From Allocoprobacillus merdigallinarum (GTDB lineage: Bacteria; Bacillota_I; Bacilli_A; Erysipelotrichales; Coprobacillaceae): DNA of 57,714 nt. This document shows positions 42,906 to 50,755 of this stretch, piece by piece. The stretch's first letter is position 1; each line of letters begins with the position of its first letter. Position numbers and translations under genes: made by a program. The notes under the pieces were generated by a model, which was given only the letters and a program-made list of their open reading frames with translations, searched no databases and was not told the DNA's origin. The stretch lies in assembly GCA_019117525.1 (NCBI GenBank), contig DWZO01000084.1, forward strand, positions 1 through 57,714, written 5' to 3'.

Positions 42906-43009
42906 CGCCTCCACCACGCGTCTAGTAGAGAAATATTGTTGTTAGGGAACAATATACGTGGTTGAGGCTATTTTATTATTTTTTTGAAAATGATTCAAGT
43001 TATACTTGA
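42903..43009 (-). promoter_or_regulatory. Operator copy 5, promoter and SD-masking leader of module 3
   Basis: TCAAGTTATACTTGA is at 42995-43009. On the minus strand TTGAAT, 17 bases and TAAAAT (42975-42970) follow. The leader closes an 11-bp stem with one mismatch (42957-42967 with 42908-42918), which contains the GGTGGAGG site; an inner hairpin AATATTGTT/AACAATATT lies in its loop. Confidence 0.65.
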
Positions 43010-43069
43010 GTGTTATTAATAATAAAGAGAGATAATCTCTCGTTTTCATATAATATTATATATTTTTCT

Positions 43070-43735
43070 TCAGAAATTGGTTTCTACACCATTGATATAA
43101 GCCCTGATATTACCTTGATTATCCATTACGGCAATATAAGTATCTCCTCCGACAGTATTGTCTGATTTTGCAGATTCTCCCATAACAAGTTTAATGATTC
43201 TATCTAGTTCAGGAACAGCTGTATTAATATTTTGCATTTTTATAAGATTCAAATGGTCTTGAAACTCAGTATGAACCCCACTAGAAACATGATATTTCTC
43301 ATTATATTTTTTGTTTTTCGCTATTTGAGCTAGACCATTTTTGACTTCTAGAATATAAAGGGTATTTTGATAGTTTTCATTTATACCAACAAACAAATCA
43401 AAATATATATCTTGATTTGTTTCCTTATAATATCTTTCTGTTTCAATTGTCATAATACCTTGGATAATAAATAGTTTTTCTTCTATAGCTACAGGTAAAT
43501 CTAAAATGTCTTTTATTATTTTAATCAGGTCTACGTTATGATAAATGGATAAACCAGTATAAGACCAACATAATTTAAGTTCTTTATTAACATATGTTTT
43601 TTGTCTATTATCGGTATATGTTCCATCAGAAAATGTGTCTCTGCTATCGCTTCCTACAATAAAAAAATCATTATTGAGCATTGCGTGATTAAACGACATA
43701 TTTCCATCTTTCCTTTCCAAGTATATTGCTTTCAA
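43070..43735 (-). CDS. Proteasome-like Ntn-hydrolase family protein B
   Basis: This is a 221-residue paralogue of protein A: Met13-Ser14-FNH, Asp30 in GSDSRDT, Lys in RQKTY, a shared CWSYTGL, and C-terminal VGGDTYIAVM. The likely long start is TTG 43735, eight bases after GGAG; GTG 43744 is possible. An internal GGAAAGGAAAG precedes the Met-Ser pair. All three predicted catalytic residues are kept. A small hairpin GAGAGAT/AATCTCTC (43026-43042) may end the transcript. Confidence 0.6.
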   Translation of the reverse strand: MKAIYLERKDGNMSFNHAMLNNDFFIVGSDSRDTFSDGTYTDNRQKTYVNKELKLCWSYTGLSIYHNVDLIKIIKDILDLPVAIEEKLFIIQGIMTIETERYYKETNQDIYFDLFVGINENYQNTLYILEVKNGLAQIAKNKKYNEKYHVSSGVHTEFQDHLNLIKMQNINTAVPELDRIIKLVMGESAKSDNTVGGDTYIAVMDNQGNIRAYINGVETNF

Positions 43736-43785
43736 ATGTATCACTCCAGTGGAATACCACTGATATTATTTTAACAAAAAATAAG
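43736..43785 (-). promoter_or_regulatory. Promoter, hairpin, SD leader of protein B
   Basis: TTTTTTG-T-TAAAAT on the minus strand, then CAGTGG-TATT-CCACTG and GGAGTGATA. It is nearly identical to the protein A leader. Confidence 0.6.
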
Positions 43786-43854
43786 AAAAAAACAAACATC
43801 ATCAATCTATGTCGAAATATCCAAAATAAATTTATATATTTCATAAATTTTGCA

Positions 43855-43883
43855 TTGAGAAAAGCTTGCGTTTATGGTATAAT
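43855..43883 (+). promoter_or_regulatory. Promoter of the anchored-protein operon
   Basis: TTGAGA (43855-43860), 17 bases, TATAAT (43878-43883) with an upstream TG. Confidence 0.75.
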
Positions 43884-43962
43884 ACAGGTGTTAAATAAAA
43901 AGGCATATAATAAGAAATATAGATTATTTAATAATATAAAGATGTTTTGGAGGTAAATATAA

Positions 43963-44703
43963 ATGAATTTTATTAAGAAGATTTTAAAAGGAATAGTTTT
44001 CCTTGTTGTATGTGCAGGACTGATTATTGGTTCAGTTGTTGTTGTACATCATTTTGTTCAACCTCAAAGAGCACCTGAATCAGACGTATATAAAGAAAAA
44101 ACGGAAAGAGATAGCTCATATAATGGTATTTATACATTAACAGCTACAGATGAAAATGGTAAAAACATGTGGGATGGACTGATTTGTTATGTAAAAAATG
44201 ATAAAATTGTCACAGGAGCTATTGTTGAATATGAAAGTTATGAAGAGATTCGTGATAGAGTCTATCCGGGTGAAGAAATCCAATATGATAATGATGAATA
44301 TGTACTAAAATTATATGGTTCTATGTCAACAAAAATTGGAATGGAAGGAAATATTGGGGAGGATGCTGGGTTTGCAGCAGACGCTGCTAATGTAACTGGT
44401 TCAGATAGAAATGGTATGTATGGTTTTTTTGTAAAAAAATACAATTTTGAAAATTATAATACAAAATTAGATTTTAATAATATGGACCATTATAATATGT
44501 TATATAATTCTGGGCTTTTAGCTGGATATGATGAGGATAGTAATGAAATTTGGTTAAGTAAACTTAAGAATAATGATAAATCTACATTTAAAGATTATAA
44601 ATTAATTCATTATTCTGGGTTTGAAGATATGCAACAAAATTGTGCTCTTGATAGCGGTTCATGTTATGAAAGACTAAATGAATTATACGGAATAAATTTT
44701 TAA
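43963..44703 (+). CDS. Membrane-anchored extracytoplasmic protein, paralogue 1
   Basis: This is a 246-residue protein with an N-terminal TM anchor (about 7-30) and an external domain: SSYNGIYTLTATDENGKNMWDG, YVKNDKIV, LLAGYDEDSNEIWLSKL, YKLIHYSGFED and a final Cys pair. The neighbouring gene carries the same series of motifs, so the two are duplicates. Function unknown. GGAGG precedes the ATG. A strong terminator follows. Confidence 0.7.
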   Translation: MNFIKKILKGIVFLVVCAGLIIGSVVVVHHFVQPQRAPESDVYKEKTERDSSYNGIYTLTATDENGKNMWDGLICYVKNDKIVTGAIVEYESYEEIRDRVYPGEEIQYDNDEYVLKLYGSMSTKIGMEGNIGEDAGFAADAANVTGSDRNGMYGFFVKKYNFENYNTKLDFNNMDHYNMLYNSGLLAGYDEDSNEIWLSKLKNNDKSTFKDYKLIHYSGFEDMQQNCALDSGSCYERLNELYGINF

Positions 44704-44708
44704 TTAAA

Positions 44709-44775
44709 AGAGAGGCTTATATCAATGTCATCCTCTAACTTAATGACATTGGGCTTATATAGCCTCTTTTTTTGT
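44709..44775 (+). terminator. Branched terminator
   Basis: AGAGGCT and AGCCTCT close a stem containing an inner hairpin CAATGTCAT/ATGACATTG, followed by seven T. Confidence 0.75.
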
Positions 44776-44837
44776 TGATAAAAATAAATATGTAATATAT
44801 ATTTATTATAAGTATTTATATATGGGGGTGAATATAT

Positions 44838-45671
44838 GTGAAAAGAGAAGATATTAGTAAACTTGAAGGAGAAGAATATAAGAAAGCTGTTAAAAAATTA
44901 AAAAGAAAGACAACTGTTAAAAAGATTATATCTGATGTTATAGGAGTTGTCTTATTTTTTGGAATCATTTTTGGTGGATATAAATTATGGTCTGACTACA
45001 AGTCAGGAAACGCTTATAATGATGATTCTTATAAGGTAGAAACAAAAAGAGATAATAGTTATGATGGTATTTATAGTCTTACTAAGCTTGATGAAAATGG
45101 TAATAACACGTGGGATGGACTGATGCTTTATGTGAAAAATGATAAAATCATCAGTTGTGCAAATTATAATTTTTATACTTTTGACGATTTAAGTAAAATG
45201 AATGATGGAAAAAAGATTGACGAGTCTTATTTTGTAATGGTTAATGATGAACAGGTTAGTGATTTCTCTAATAAATTTTTATCTTTAAATTTACCTGAAG
45301 CTGCAAATTATGAATATATAGAAAACGGATTTGATACAAGTGGGGGATACACTTATTATGGTACAGAAGGGATTCCGATTTTAAAGGGAGCATTCCTTTG
45401 TACTGATAAAATAGAATTTGATAAAGTGAAGGATTTAAATACTGATTATGATTATATGAAGTCTTGTGATATCGTTGCAGGATATGATGAGGATAGTCAA
45501 GAAGTATGGTTGAGTAAGTTATTGTCCAATGAAAAATCTATTTATCATGAAGGTTATAAATTAATTCATTATAGCGGATATAAAGATTTAAATAAAAATT
45601 GTAAATTAGATGATGGAAGTTGTATAGAAGGTTTAAACAAGGATTTAGGTTTAAATTTACCTGAGTGGTAG
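44838..45671 (+). CDS. Membrane-anchored extracytoplasmic protein, paralogue 2
   Basis: This is a 277-residue paralogue with a longer basic cytoplasmic N-terminus, a TM helix at about 32-50, and the same external motifs: NSYDGIYSLTKLDENGNN, WDGLMLYVKNDKII, VAGYDEDSQEVWLSKL, YKLIHYSGYKD and two Cys near the end, perhaps a disulphide. GTG start with GGGGGTGA upstream. It is followed after ten bases by a lipoprotein gene, probably in the same transcript. Confidence 0.7.
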   Translation: MKREDISKLEGEEYKKAVKKLKRKTTVKKIISDVIGVVLFFGIIFGGYKLWSDYKSGNAYNDDSYKVETKRDNSYDGIYSLTKLDENGNNTWDGLMLYVKNDKIISCANYNFYTFDDLSKMNDGKKIDESYFVMVNDEQVSDFSNKFLSLNLPEAANYEYIENGFDTSGGYTYYGTEGIPILKGAFLCTDKIEFDKVKDLNTDYDYMKSCDIVAGYDEDSQEVWLSKLLSNEKSIYHEGYKLIHYSGYKDLNKNCKLDDGSCIEGLNKDLGLNLPEW

Positions 45672-45681
45672 GAGGTAATAC

Positions 45682-46215
45682 ATGAAAAAAATACTATTAA
45701 TTTTAGGTGTGTTTTTATTGTTAGTTGGATGTCAAAATAAGGAAAACAATAATGACTCAATTGTTTCTAATGAATCTAAAACAGTTATATATACTTTAAA
45801 TAATACAAATGAAGATATTGATATGTATTCAAAAGAAGATATTAAAATACCGATAGTTAATACTGTTAAAATTGAATATACATCTAATATTGCATTAAAG
45901 ATTATTGAAAAGATTGAATCAGATTATTCAGAAGCAACTGATAAGTATGTAAATGAGTCTTATGAACAAAATAAAACTAATTTTGTAGAAGATTATAATA
46001 AACATAAGGGGTTCACTATGAATATAGAACAAAAAGATAAATCTATTTTAATTAATGGAGAATATGATTTAGCATCTGTTAATTCTTCTGAAGTAAAAAA
46101 CTATCTAGAACTCAGTTTTGGATTAGACCCTGAAAACTATAATGAAGATGGAACATATCCATTAGATGATTTAGAAAAAGCATTAGAGGAAAAAGGGTTT
46201 ACTAAAGAAGCTTAA
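45682..46215 (+). CDS. Lipoprotein, DUF1307/YehR-like
   Basis: This is a 177-residue protein with a signal sequence ending in LLVGC (Cys18) and a mature domain: HKGFTMNIEQKDKSILINGEYDL, then FGLDPENYNEDGTYPLDDLEKALEEKGF. That order (kGf/GxT..., strand, DY, lexical ...LEKxLxxxGF) resembles YehR/DUF1307 lipoproteins. Role unknown. AGGAGG precedes the ATG. Confidence 0.65.
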   Translation: MKKILLILGVFLLLVGCQNKENNNDSIVSNESKTVIYTLNNTNEDIDMYSKEDIKIPIVNTVKIEYTSNIALKIIEKIESDYSEATDKYVNESYEQNKTNFVEDYNKHKGFTMNIEQKDKSILINGEYDLASVNSSEVKNYLELSFGLDPENYNEDGTYPLDDLEKALEEKGFTKEA

Positions 46216-46239
46216 TACTTTGCAATAAAAGCCTGGATG

Positions 46240-46266
46240 AGAGTTGATAATTTTCAACTCTTTTTA
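46240..46266 (+). terminator. Terminator of the anchored-protein operon
   Basis: AGAGTTGA (46240-46247) with TCAACTCT (46254-46261), then a T-rich run. Confidence 0.8.
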
Positions 46267-46338
46267 TTTTTAAACGTAAATATAATTGTGAATTTCATAT
46301 ATAATAAAGATGGTAACAAACAATGCCGGAGTGATAAA

Positions 46339-47031
46339 ATGGATACAAATTTTAGCTCATATATAAACGAAAGGAAGATAGATGATATGTCATTATGTGG
46401 TATGGTATTAACAGCAGAAGGAATTATTGCTTTTGCTGATAGTAAAGCAACAAAACGTCATTGGATGGGTCATTCCATTGAGGATAAGGATAGAAAACCT
46501 CAAAAACTTTTATATAATGACGATGTTGTCATTGTCACAACAGGTTACAATCAATTCATAAAGGAAAATGGAGAATATGAAAATTTGGAAAGGGGAATTC
46601 AATTAATATTAGATGAATATCAAAGAACAAAAGAAGTTCTTATTAGGGATATACATTGGATATATGAAAATATTTTTCAAATTCTAAAGAAAACATTAGA
46701 AGATGATAAATGTTCAAATTATTTGTTTTTAGTAGGAACACGAAAAAAAGAAAGTGAAGGATATATTTATACTATTTATAGAATGAACTTTTCCTATAAA
46801 GGAAATAACATTGATATATTAAAGAAGTCTACAAACTCTTATTATTATTCTTTCATAGGTGATGATATTTATTGTAAAATCATGGGAGATATTTTATATG
46901 AAAAAAGTTATTCTATCGATGAATTGCCACATAAGATTGAAGAAATCTTACAAAATGTAATTCAGATAAATGAAATTACGCGTTCTTATAATCCAGTTGG
47001 TGGAGAAATTCACACTTATATATTAAAATAA
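46339..47031 (+). CDS. Proteasome-like Ntn-hydrolase family protein C
   Basis: This is a 230-residue protein. Met17-Ser18-LCGM, Asp34 in FADSKAT and Lys in PQKLL give the Ser/Asp/Lys spacing of 20S beta subunits (1, 17, about 33 plus a short insertion). The end YNPVGGEIHTYIL fits the conserved VGG strand. The long start has GGAG eight bases upstream in the family leader. An internal AAAGGAAG 9-11 bases before Met17 could initiate a form whose Ser is exposed once Met is removed, as in HslV. Confidence 0.62.
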   Translation: MDTNFSSYINERKIDDMSLCGMVLTAEGIIAFADSKATKRHWMGHSIEDKDRKPQKLLYNDDVVIVTTGYNQFIKENGEYENLERGIQLILDEYQRTKEVLIRDIHWIYENIFQILKKTLEDDKCSNYLFLVGTRKKESEGYIYTIYRMNFSYKGNNIDILKKSTNSYYYSFIGDDIYCKIMGDILYEKSYSIDELPHKIEEILQNVIQINEITRSYNPVGGEIHTYILK

Positions 47032-47057
47032 ATTGGCTAAAGTGCCGGAGTGATAAG

Positions 47058-47705
47058 ATGGATACTAATACCAGTATGTCTACAACAGTCAGAAAGGATA
47101 TGGATAAAGTGAGTTTTGTTGGAATGCATAATACAAGAGAGGGTATTATTGCTTTTGCCGATAGTAAGGCATCTAGAGAATATAAAGGTGAATTCATAGA
47201 AGATACAGAAAGAGGAAGAATTCAAAAAGTTTTTAAGAATGATAAATTTATTTTTGTTTATCATGGTAACAACGAATTATTTAAAGAGCGTATGAAAATT
47301 GAGGATTATATTATAAGTAATCTTGGAAGCTTTAGTTATTTCGATTTTTTTAATAGCTTATTAATAAGATTGAAACTGTCACCACCATATTACAATGATG
47401 GCATATATAATTTTATTATAGGAAGTAAAGATGCTAATGGATTGTATTTTATTCGTAAAGTTATAGTTGATATTAATAAAAATCAGGTTCAATATGGAGA
47501 TATTGTTTATGAACATAGAGTTATTTATGGTGGTGATGAGAGATATAGAGCTTTATATGATTCTCTTCCTAAGTATAATGACGCGCCAATTATTGATTAT
47601 GCTAAAAGGATTCAAAAGCAAATTGAATCAATGGTAGATATTTTTGAGCAAGATTATCGTTATAATTCTGTTGGGAACCCCATAAAGATAGATACATTCC
47701 AATAG
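47058..47705 (+). CDS. Proteasome-like Ntn-hydrolase family protein D
   Basis: This is a 215-residue protein very similar to protein E: Val18(GTG)-Ser19-FVGM, GIIAFADSKAS with Asp35, IQKVF with the Lys, then KFIFVYHGNNELF, and a C-terminal NSVGNPIKIDTF. An internal AAAGGA lies ten bases before the GTG that precedes Ser19. It follows protein C by 26 bases, with its own hairpin and SD (GGC...GCC GGAG). Confidence 0.65.
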   Translation: MDTNTSMSTTVRKDMDKVSFVGMHNTREGIIAFADSKASREYKGEFIEDTERGRIQKVFKNDKFIFVYHGNNELFKERMKIEDYIISNLGSFSYFDFFNSLLIRLKLSPPYYNDGIYNFIIGSKDANGLYFIRKVIVDINKNQVQYGDIVYEHRVIYGGDERYRALYDSLPKYNDAPIIDYAKRIQKQIESMVDIFEQDYRYNSVGNPIKIDTFQ

Positions 47706-47725
47706 ATTAAGTATATTCTTTTTTT

Positions 47726-47758
47726 TGTTATAATAGAAAAGGTATAGCCATGCCGGAG
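47726..47758 (+). promoter_or_regulatory. Promoter, 5'-terminal hairpin and SD of protein E
   Basis: TG-T-TATAAT (47726-47734), then GGTAT-AGCC-ATGCC (47741-47754) joined directly to GGAG. The mRNA would begin within a few bases of the hairpin. Equivalent leaders precede 48471 (TATAAT 48435-48440) and 52548 (TATAAT 52511-52516). Confidence 0.65.
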
Positions 47759-47765
47759 TGATAAA

Positions 47766-48413
47766 ATGGATACAAATGTAAGTGTTTCTAATTCAATAGG
47801 AAAGGATATGAAAGAAATGAGTTTTGTAGGACTACACGCTACAAAGAGCGGCATAATTGCCTTTGCTGACAGTAAAGCATCACTAAGTTATGGAGCTGGA
47901 TTTATTGAAGATAAAAAAAGAGGTCAAATACAGAAGATTTTTTATAACGAAAAATTTATCTTCGTTTATCATGGAAATAATGAGTTATTTAAAGAACATA
48001 TTAAAATAGAAGATTATATATTAAATCATTTAAGGAATTATGATTATTTTACTTTTTTTGACCGCTTATTTCATCGATTAAAACTGAGTCAGCCAGACTA
48101 TAATGATGGAAAATACTATTTTATTATTGGGGCTTTTCAAAATAATGGAGAGCCTTTTCTTCAAGAAGTTATTCTCGATTGCCATGCAAATGCTGTTATA
48201 TATAAAGAAAAGAAAGATAAATATAGTGTGATATATGGTGGTGATGAATTATATTTAAGAATGTATGATATTATTCCAAAGTATAATGATATGCCAGTTG
48301 AAATATACGCGTCTATTATAAAAAAGCAGATAGAGTCTATGGTAGATATATTTGATGCAGATGTCCAGTACAATACTGTAGGTAAACCTATACAGATTGA
48401 AATATTCAAATAG
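47766..48413 (+). CDS. Proteasome-like Ntn-hydrolase family protein E
   Basis: This is a 215-residue family member: Met18-Ser19-FVGL, GIIAFADSKAS with Asp35, IQKIF with the Lys, FIFVYHGNNELFKEH, and VGKPIQIEIF at the end. An internal AGGAAAGGA stands ten bases before ATG-Ser. Close similarity to protein D over the full length indicates a recent duplication. It has its own promoter. Confidence 0.65.
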   Translation: MDTNVSVSNSIGKDMKEMSFVGLHATKSGIIAFADSKASLSYGAGFIEDKKRGQIQKIFYNEKFIFVYHGNNELFKEHIKIEDYILNHLRNYDYFTFFDRLFHRLKLSQPDYNDGKYYFIIGAFQNNGEPFLQEVILDCHANAVIYKEKKDKYSVIYGGDELYLRMYDIIPKYNDMPVEIYASIIKKQIESMVDIFDADVQYNTVGKPIQIEIFK

Positions 48414-48470
48414 ATTAATCACATACTTTTTTGTTATAATAGAAAGGGCATAGTAATGCTGGAGTGAAAA

Positions 48471-48752
48471 ATGAAAGAATATATAAGGACATCTCATTCA
48501 ACAGGAAAGGATAAAGGTCTAAACGCAACAAAAAGTGGTATAATATCGGGAACAATATGGGTATCAAATATACTACATAGTGAAGACACTGATAAAGATA
48601 TATCATTTTCTTTAGCTGACGAATTATCTCATTACTTATATGATTACAATCCAGCTATTAAAGGTTACTCAAATACATATAGAACAGATGAAGTAGAAAT
48701 ATCAGATGAGGGTACTGAAGAGGAAGATAATGTTAAAAACCAAAAAAAGTGA
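48471..48752 (+). pseudogene. Truncated relic of the proteasome-like family
   Basis: This 93-codon frame has the family leader and start, then STGKD-KGLNATKSGII, which matches the beginning of protein E. The block containing Met-Ser-Phe-Val is deleted and the frame then leaves the family for an acidic, Asp/Glu-rich tail. It lacks the predicted Ser nucleophile, Asp and Lys. It may be a decayed copy or a chimeric gene with a new function. Confidence 0.6.
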
Positions 48753-48821
48753 TTTGTTTTTAAATAGAGTTTATTGATGACATGATGTTAATATGTTATT
48801 ATAATATAGCAAAAAATAATA

Positions 48822-48897
48822 GGCCTGTTGGAGAAACGGTTAACTCACATGCCTTTCACGCATGCATACACGGGTTCGAATCCCGTACAGGTCACCA
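48822..48897 (+). tRNA. tRNA-Glu (anticodon TTC), CCA encoded
   Basis: Acceptor GGCCTGT (48822-48828) pairs with ACAGGTC. The anticodon arm CATGC-CTTTCAC-GCATG gives TTC. The T arm CGGG-TTCGAAT-CCCG follows, and ACCA closes the 3' end. All cloverleaf helices form. Confidence 0.92.
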
Positions 48898-48900
48898 TAT

Positions 48901-48974
48901 AGGAGCGTGGTTCAATGGTAGAGCATCGGTCTCCAAAACCGTGGACGCGGGTTCGATTCCTGCCGCCCCTGCCA
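48901..48974 (+). tRNA. tRNA-Trp (anticodon CCA), CCA encoded
   Basis: Acceptor AGGAGCG pairs with CGCCCCT except for one A-C mismatch at position 4. The D arm contains GGTTCAATGGTAGAGC, the anticodon loop is CTCCAAA (CCA), the T arm is GCGGG-TTCGATT-CCTGC, and GCCA follows. It lies three bases after tRNA-Glu, so both are likely cut from one transcript. Confidence 0.88.
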
Positions 48975-49135
48975 TGAAAGAATGACTTTGATTGTAAATC
49001 AAAGTTTTTTTGTGTCATCACTAGGTTGCACTGTGGGAACAAAAATAGAGTTTAAAATTAATATATAATTTATTAGAAATTGTCATTTTTAGCAAACTTA
49101 AATACATATTTGACATATTATAAGTAACTCCTGTA

Positions 49136-49263
49136 TTGTGCAATACGACAAAATGTGATATAATATGTTACACTAAAGAGGGGCATGAGCTTATGCCTCA
49201 AATGTCTATCAGATGTTTTGAGAATTAATGGCAAGTAGGCTGTAGCTTCTCTATAGCCTTTTT
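49136..49263 (+). promoter_or_regulatory. Promoter and three-hairpin leader ending in a terminator
   Basis: TTGTGC (49136-49141), 17 bases, TATAAT (49159-49164) with TG upstream. The RNA then folds GGCAT/ATGCC, CTCAAA/TTTTGAG and AGGCTGTAG (49237-49245) with CTATAGCCT (49251-49259) plus T5. The peptidase gene starts about 95 bases later. The leader is long enough for a small-molecule or RNA-responsive attenuator. Apart from this leader and the tRNAs, the gap from 48753 holds nothing recognised. Confidence 0.55.
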
Positions 49264-49356
49264 ATATTCTTGTTAATTGTTTATCTGTTTATCTGATAAA
49301 TTTTGCTTTAGCACCATGGTAAAATCTATGGTGGAGGTGAGAGAGGAGTGATATGG

Positions 49357-50046
49357 ATGTGTGAAGAAGTTAAAAGACTTAAAAGAGCACATAACTATGA
49401 TTTTTCAAGTTTATTAATTGATTTAGAAAAAGATTCTAAAGAGGAGCAAAATAATAAAAATTTACAAATTGAAGCTATAGCTGATTCAATTACTGAGCAA
49501 ATCATAGATAATAATATGGATATAGAAAGAATTAGAAATTATCCATATGCTCAACCAATTATTGCAATTTCTAAACATTTTGGATTTAAAAATTATGAAA
49601 GTGATTTTTCTATATTAGGAAATGCAATGGAGGCGTATAGAAATTCTTCAGGTATGATAGCCATAGATGGAGATTTGATAGAAAAGTATAATACTGACAA
49701 GATTTTAATTATCAATAAAATGGATTCTGCTAAACATCAAAGATTTACCATTGCACATGAATTAGGACATTATATTTTTGACTTTAATGAAATGAAAGAA
49801 TATAAATATTATGACTTTTATAGAACAGAAGATATATATATAAATGATGTAGAACGTAGAGCCAGTCGTTTTGCTGCTGCACTGTTAATGCCGAAAGATA
49901 CATTTATTGAAAGATATAATATTATTGAAAACAAAAATTATTATGAAAAAATTAATATATTATCAGATGAGTTTCAGGTATCATCAACGGCTGTTAATAG
50001 AAGAGTTCAAGAATTGAAAGAGTTAGGAATTTTGAATGATGAATAA
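49357..50046 (+). CDS. ImmA/IrrE-family metallopeptidase
   Basis: This is a roughly 229-residue protein with the zinc-peptidase motif AHELGHYIF (His134, Glu135, His138) and a downstream VERRASRFAAALLMP, the standard ImmA/IrrE layout. Relatives cleave phage or plasmid repressors such as ImmR or DdrO to trigger gene expression. ATG 49357 is eight bases after GAGAGGAG; GTG 49348 is possible. It overlaps the next gene by 11 bases. No adjacent XRE repressor target is obvious; the nearest are at 8710 and 56045. Confidence 0.85.
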   Translation: MCEEVKRLKRAHNYDFSSLLIDLEKDSKEEQNNKNLQIEAIADSITEQIIDNNMDIERIRNYPYAQPIIAISKHFGFKNYESDFSILGNAMEAYRNSSGMIAIDGDLIEKYNTDKILIINKMDSAKHQRFTIAHELGHYIFDFNEMKEYKYYDFYRTEDIYINDVERRASRFAAALLMPKDTFIERYNIIENKNYYEKINILSDEFQVSSTAVNRRVQELKELGILNDE

Positions 50047-50512
50047 TTATAATCAAGAAACTCAGCAGCAACAGAGACAAAATAGAAATGCTTTAGATGC
50101 ACTCTTATCACAAAATAATTTTCTTCCAAATGACAATTGGTTAACTCATGAAGAAGAAATAAGGAATACAGAATATACGTCTCTAATACAAAACTATCAG
50201 GAATATCTAAAGAAAACTTTACAATTTAAAAAAATAACGAGATGGATTTCATTTTGTATATTTATTGGAAGTTTCTTAGCAATTACATTATTTTCTATTT
50301 TTGTATTATGTAAAATATCATATGCAGAAACTTCAAATCTAAAAGATTTTATTAGTTTATTTAGTGCTGGTATTTCTTTAGTGGCAACTATTATTGTTTT
50401 ACCTTCTAAAATAATTGATTTCATCTATAATAAAGATGAAGATAGTTCTATTGTTGAAATTATCAAAAGTACTCAAGAGTATGATAAAACAAATAGACTA
50501 GAAAGGCATTAA
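50036..50512 (+). CDS. Membrane protein coupled to the ImmA/IrrE peptidase
   Basis: This is a 158-residue protein with a Gln/Asn-rich N-terminus, a charged helix, and two TM helices (about 65-87 and 102-122). The overlap with the peptidase gene implies joint translation. It may anchor or regulate the peptidase. No family name can be given. Confidence 0.6.
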   Translation: MMNNYNQETQQQQRQNRNALDALLSQNNFLPNDNWLTHEEEIRNTEYTSLIQNYQEYLKKTLQFKKITRWISFCIFIGSFLAITLFSIFVLCKISYAETSNLKDFISLFSAGISLVATIIVLPSKIIDFIYNKDEDSSIVEIIKSTQEYDKTNRLERH

Positions 50513-50603
50513 TTATAATAGATTATGGTAATATCTTTAATAATAAGAGATATTTTCTGCTAATTATTTTGTATTGGTGAAAAGATAACGATGGTGATAA
50601 TGA

Positions 50604-50730
50604 TATAATATATTTTATGAAAATTTGGAAATTATTAATAGAATTATAATGAAAACTATAACATATAGAAAATATCGGTAATCTAAATCTTATAATATAA
50701 GTTAGATTATCTCTATTTGTTATAGTTTTC
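50604..50730. ncRNA. Long interrupted hairpin behind a promoter
   Basis: TG-A-TATAAT (50601-50609) precedes a stem of three stacked helices: GAAAACTATAACA (50651-50663) with 50718-50730, GGTAATCTAA (50677-50686) with 50702-50711, and CTTATA/TATAAG at the tip. It may be a small RNA or a bidirectional terminator in the 294-base gap. Confidence 0.45.
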
Positions 50731-50755
50731 ATTTTCCTTCAATCCTCCCCATTCA

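Noticed and set aside
48901..48974. Recoding of TGA as Trp because the element carries tRNA-Trp
   Set aside because: The anticodon is CCA, which reads TGG. Genes here terminate normally at TGA, and no in-frame TGA interrupts a conserved domain.
48782..49042. ORFs on both strands over the tRNA genes
   Set aside because: They overlap two well-formed tRNA cloverleaves and lack ribosome-binding sites.
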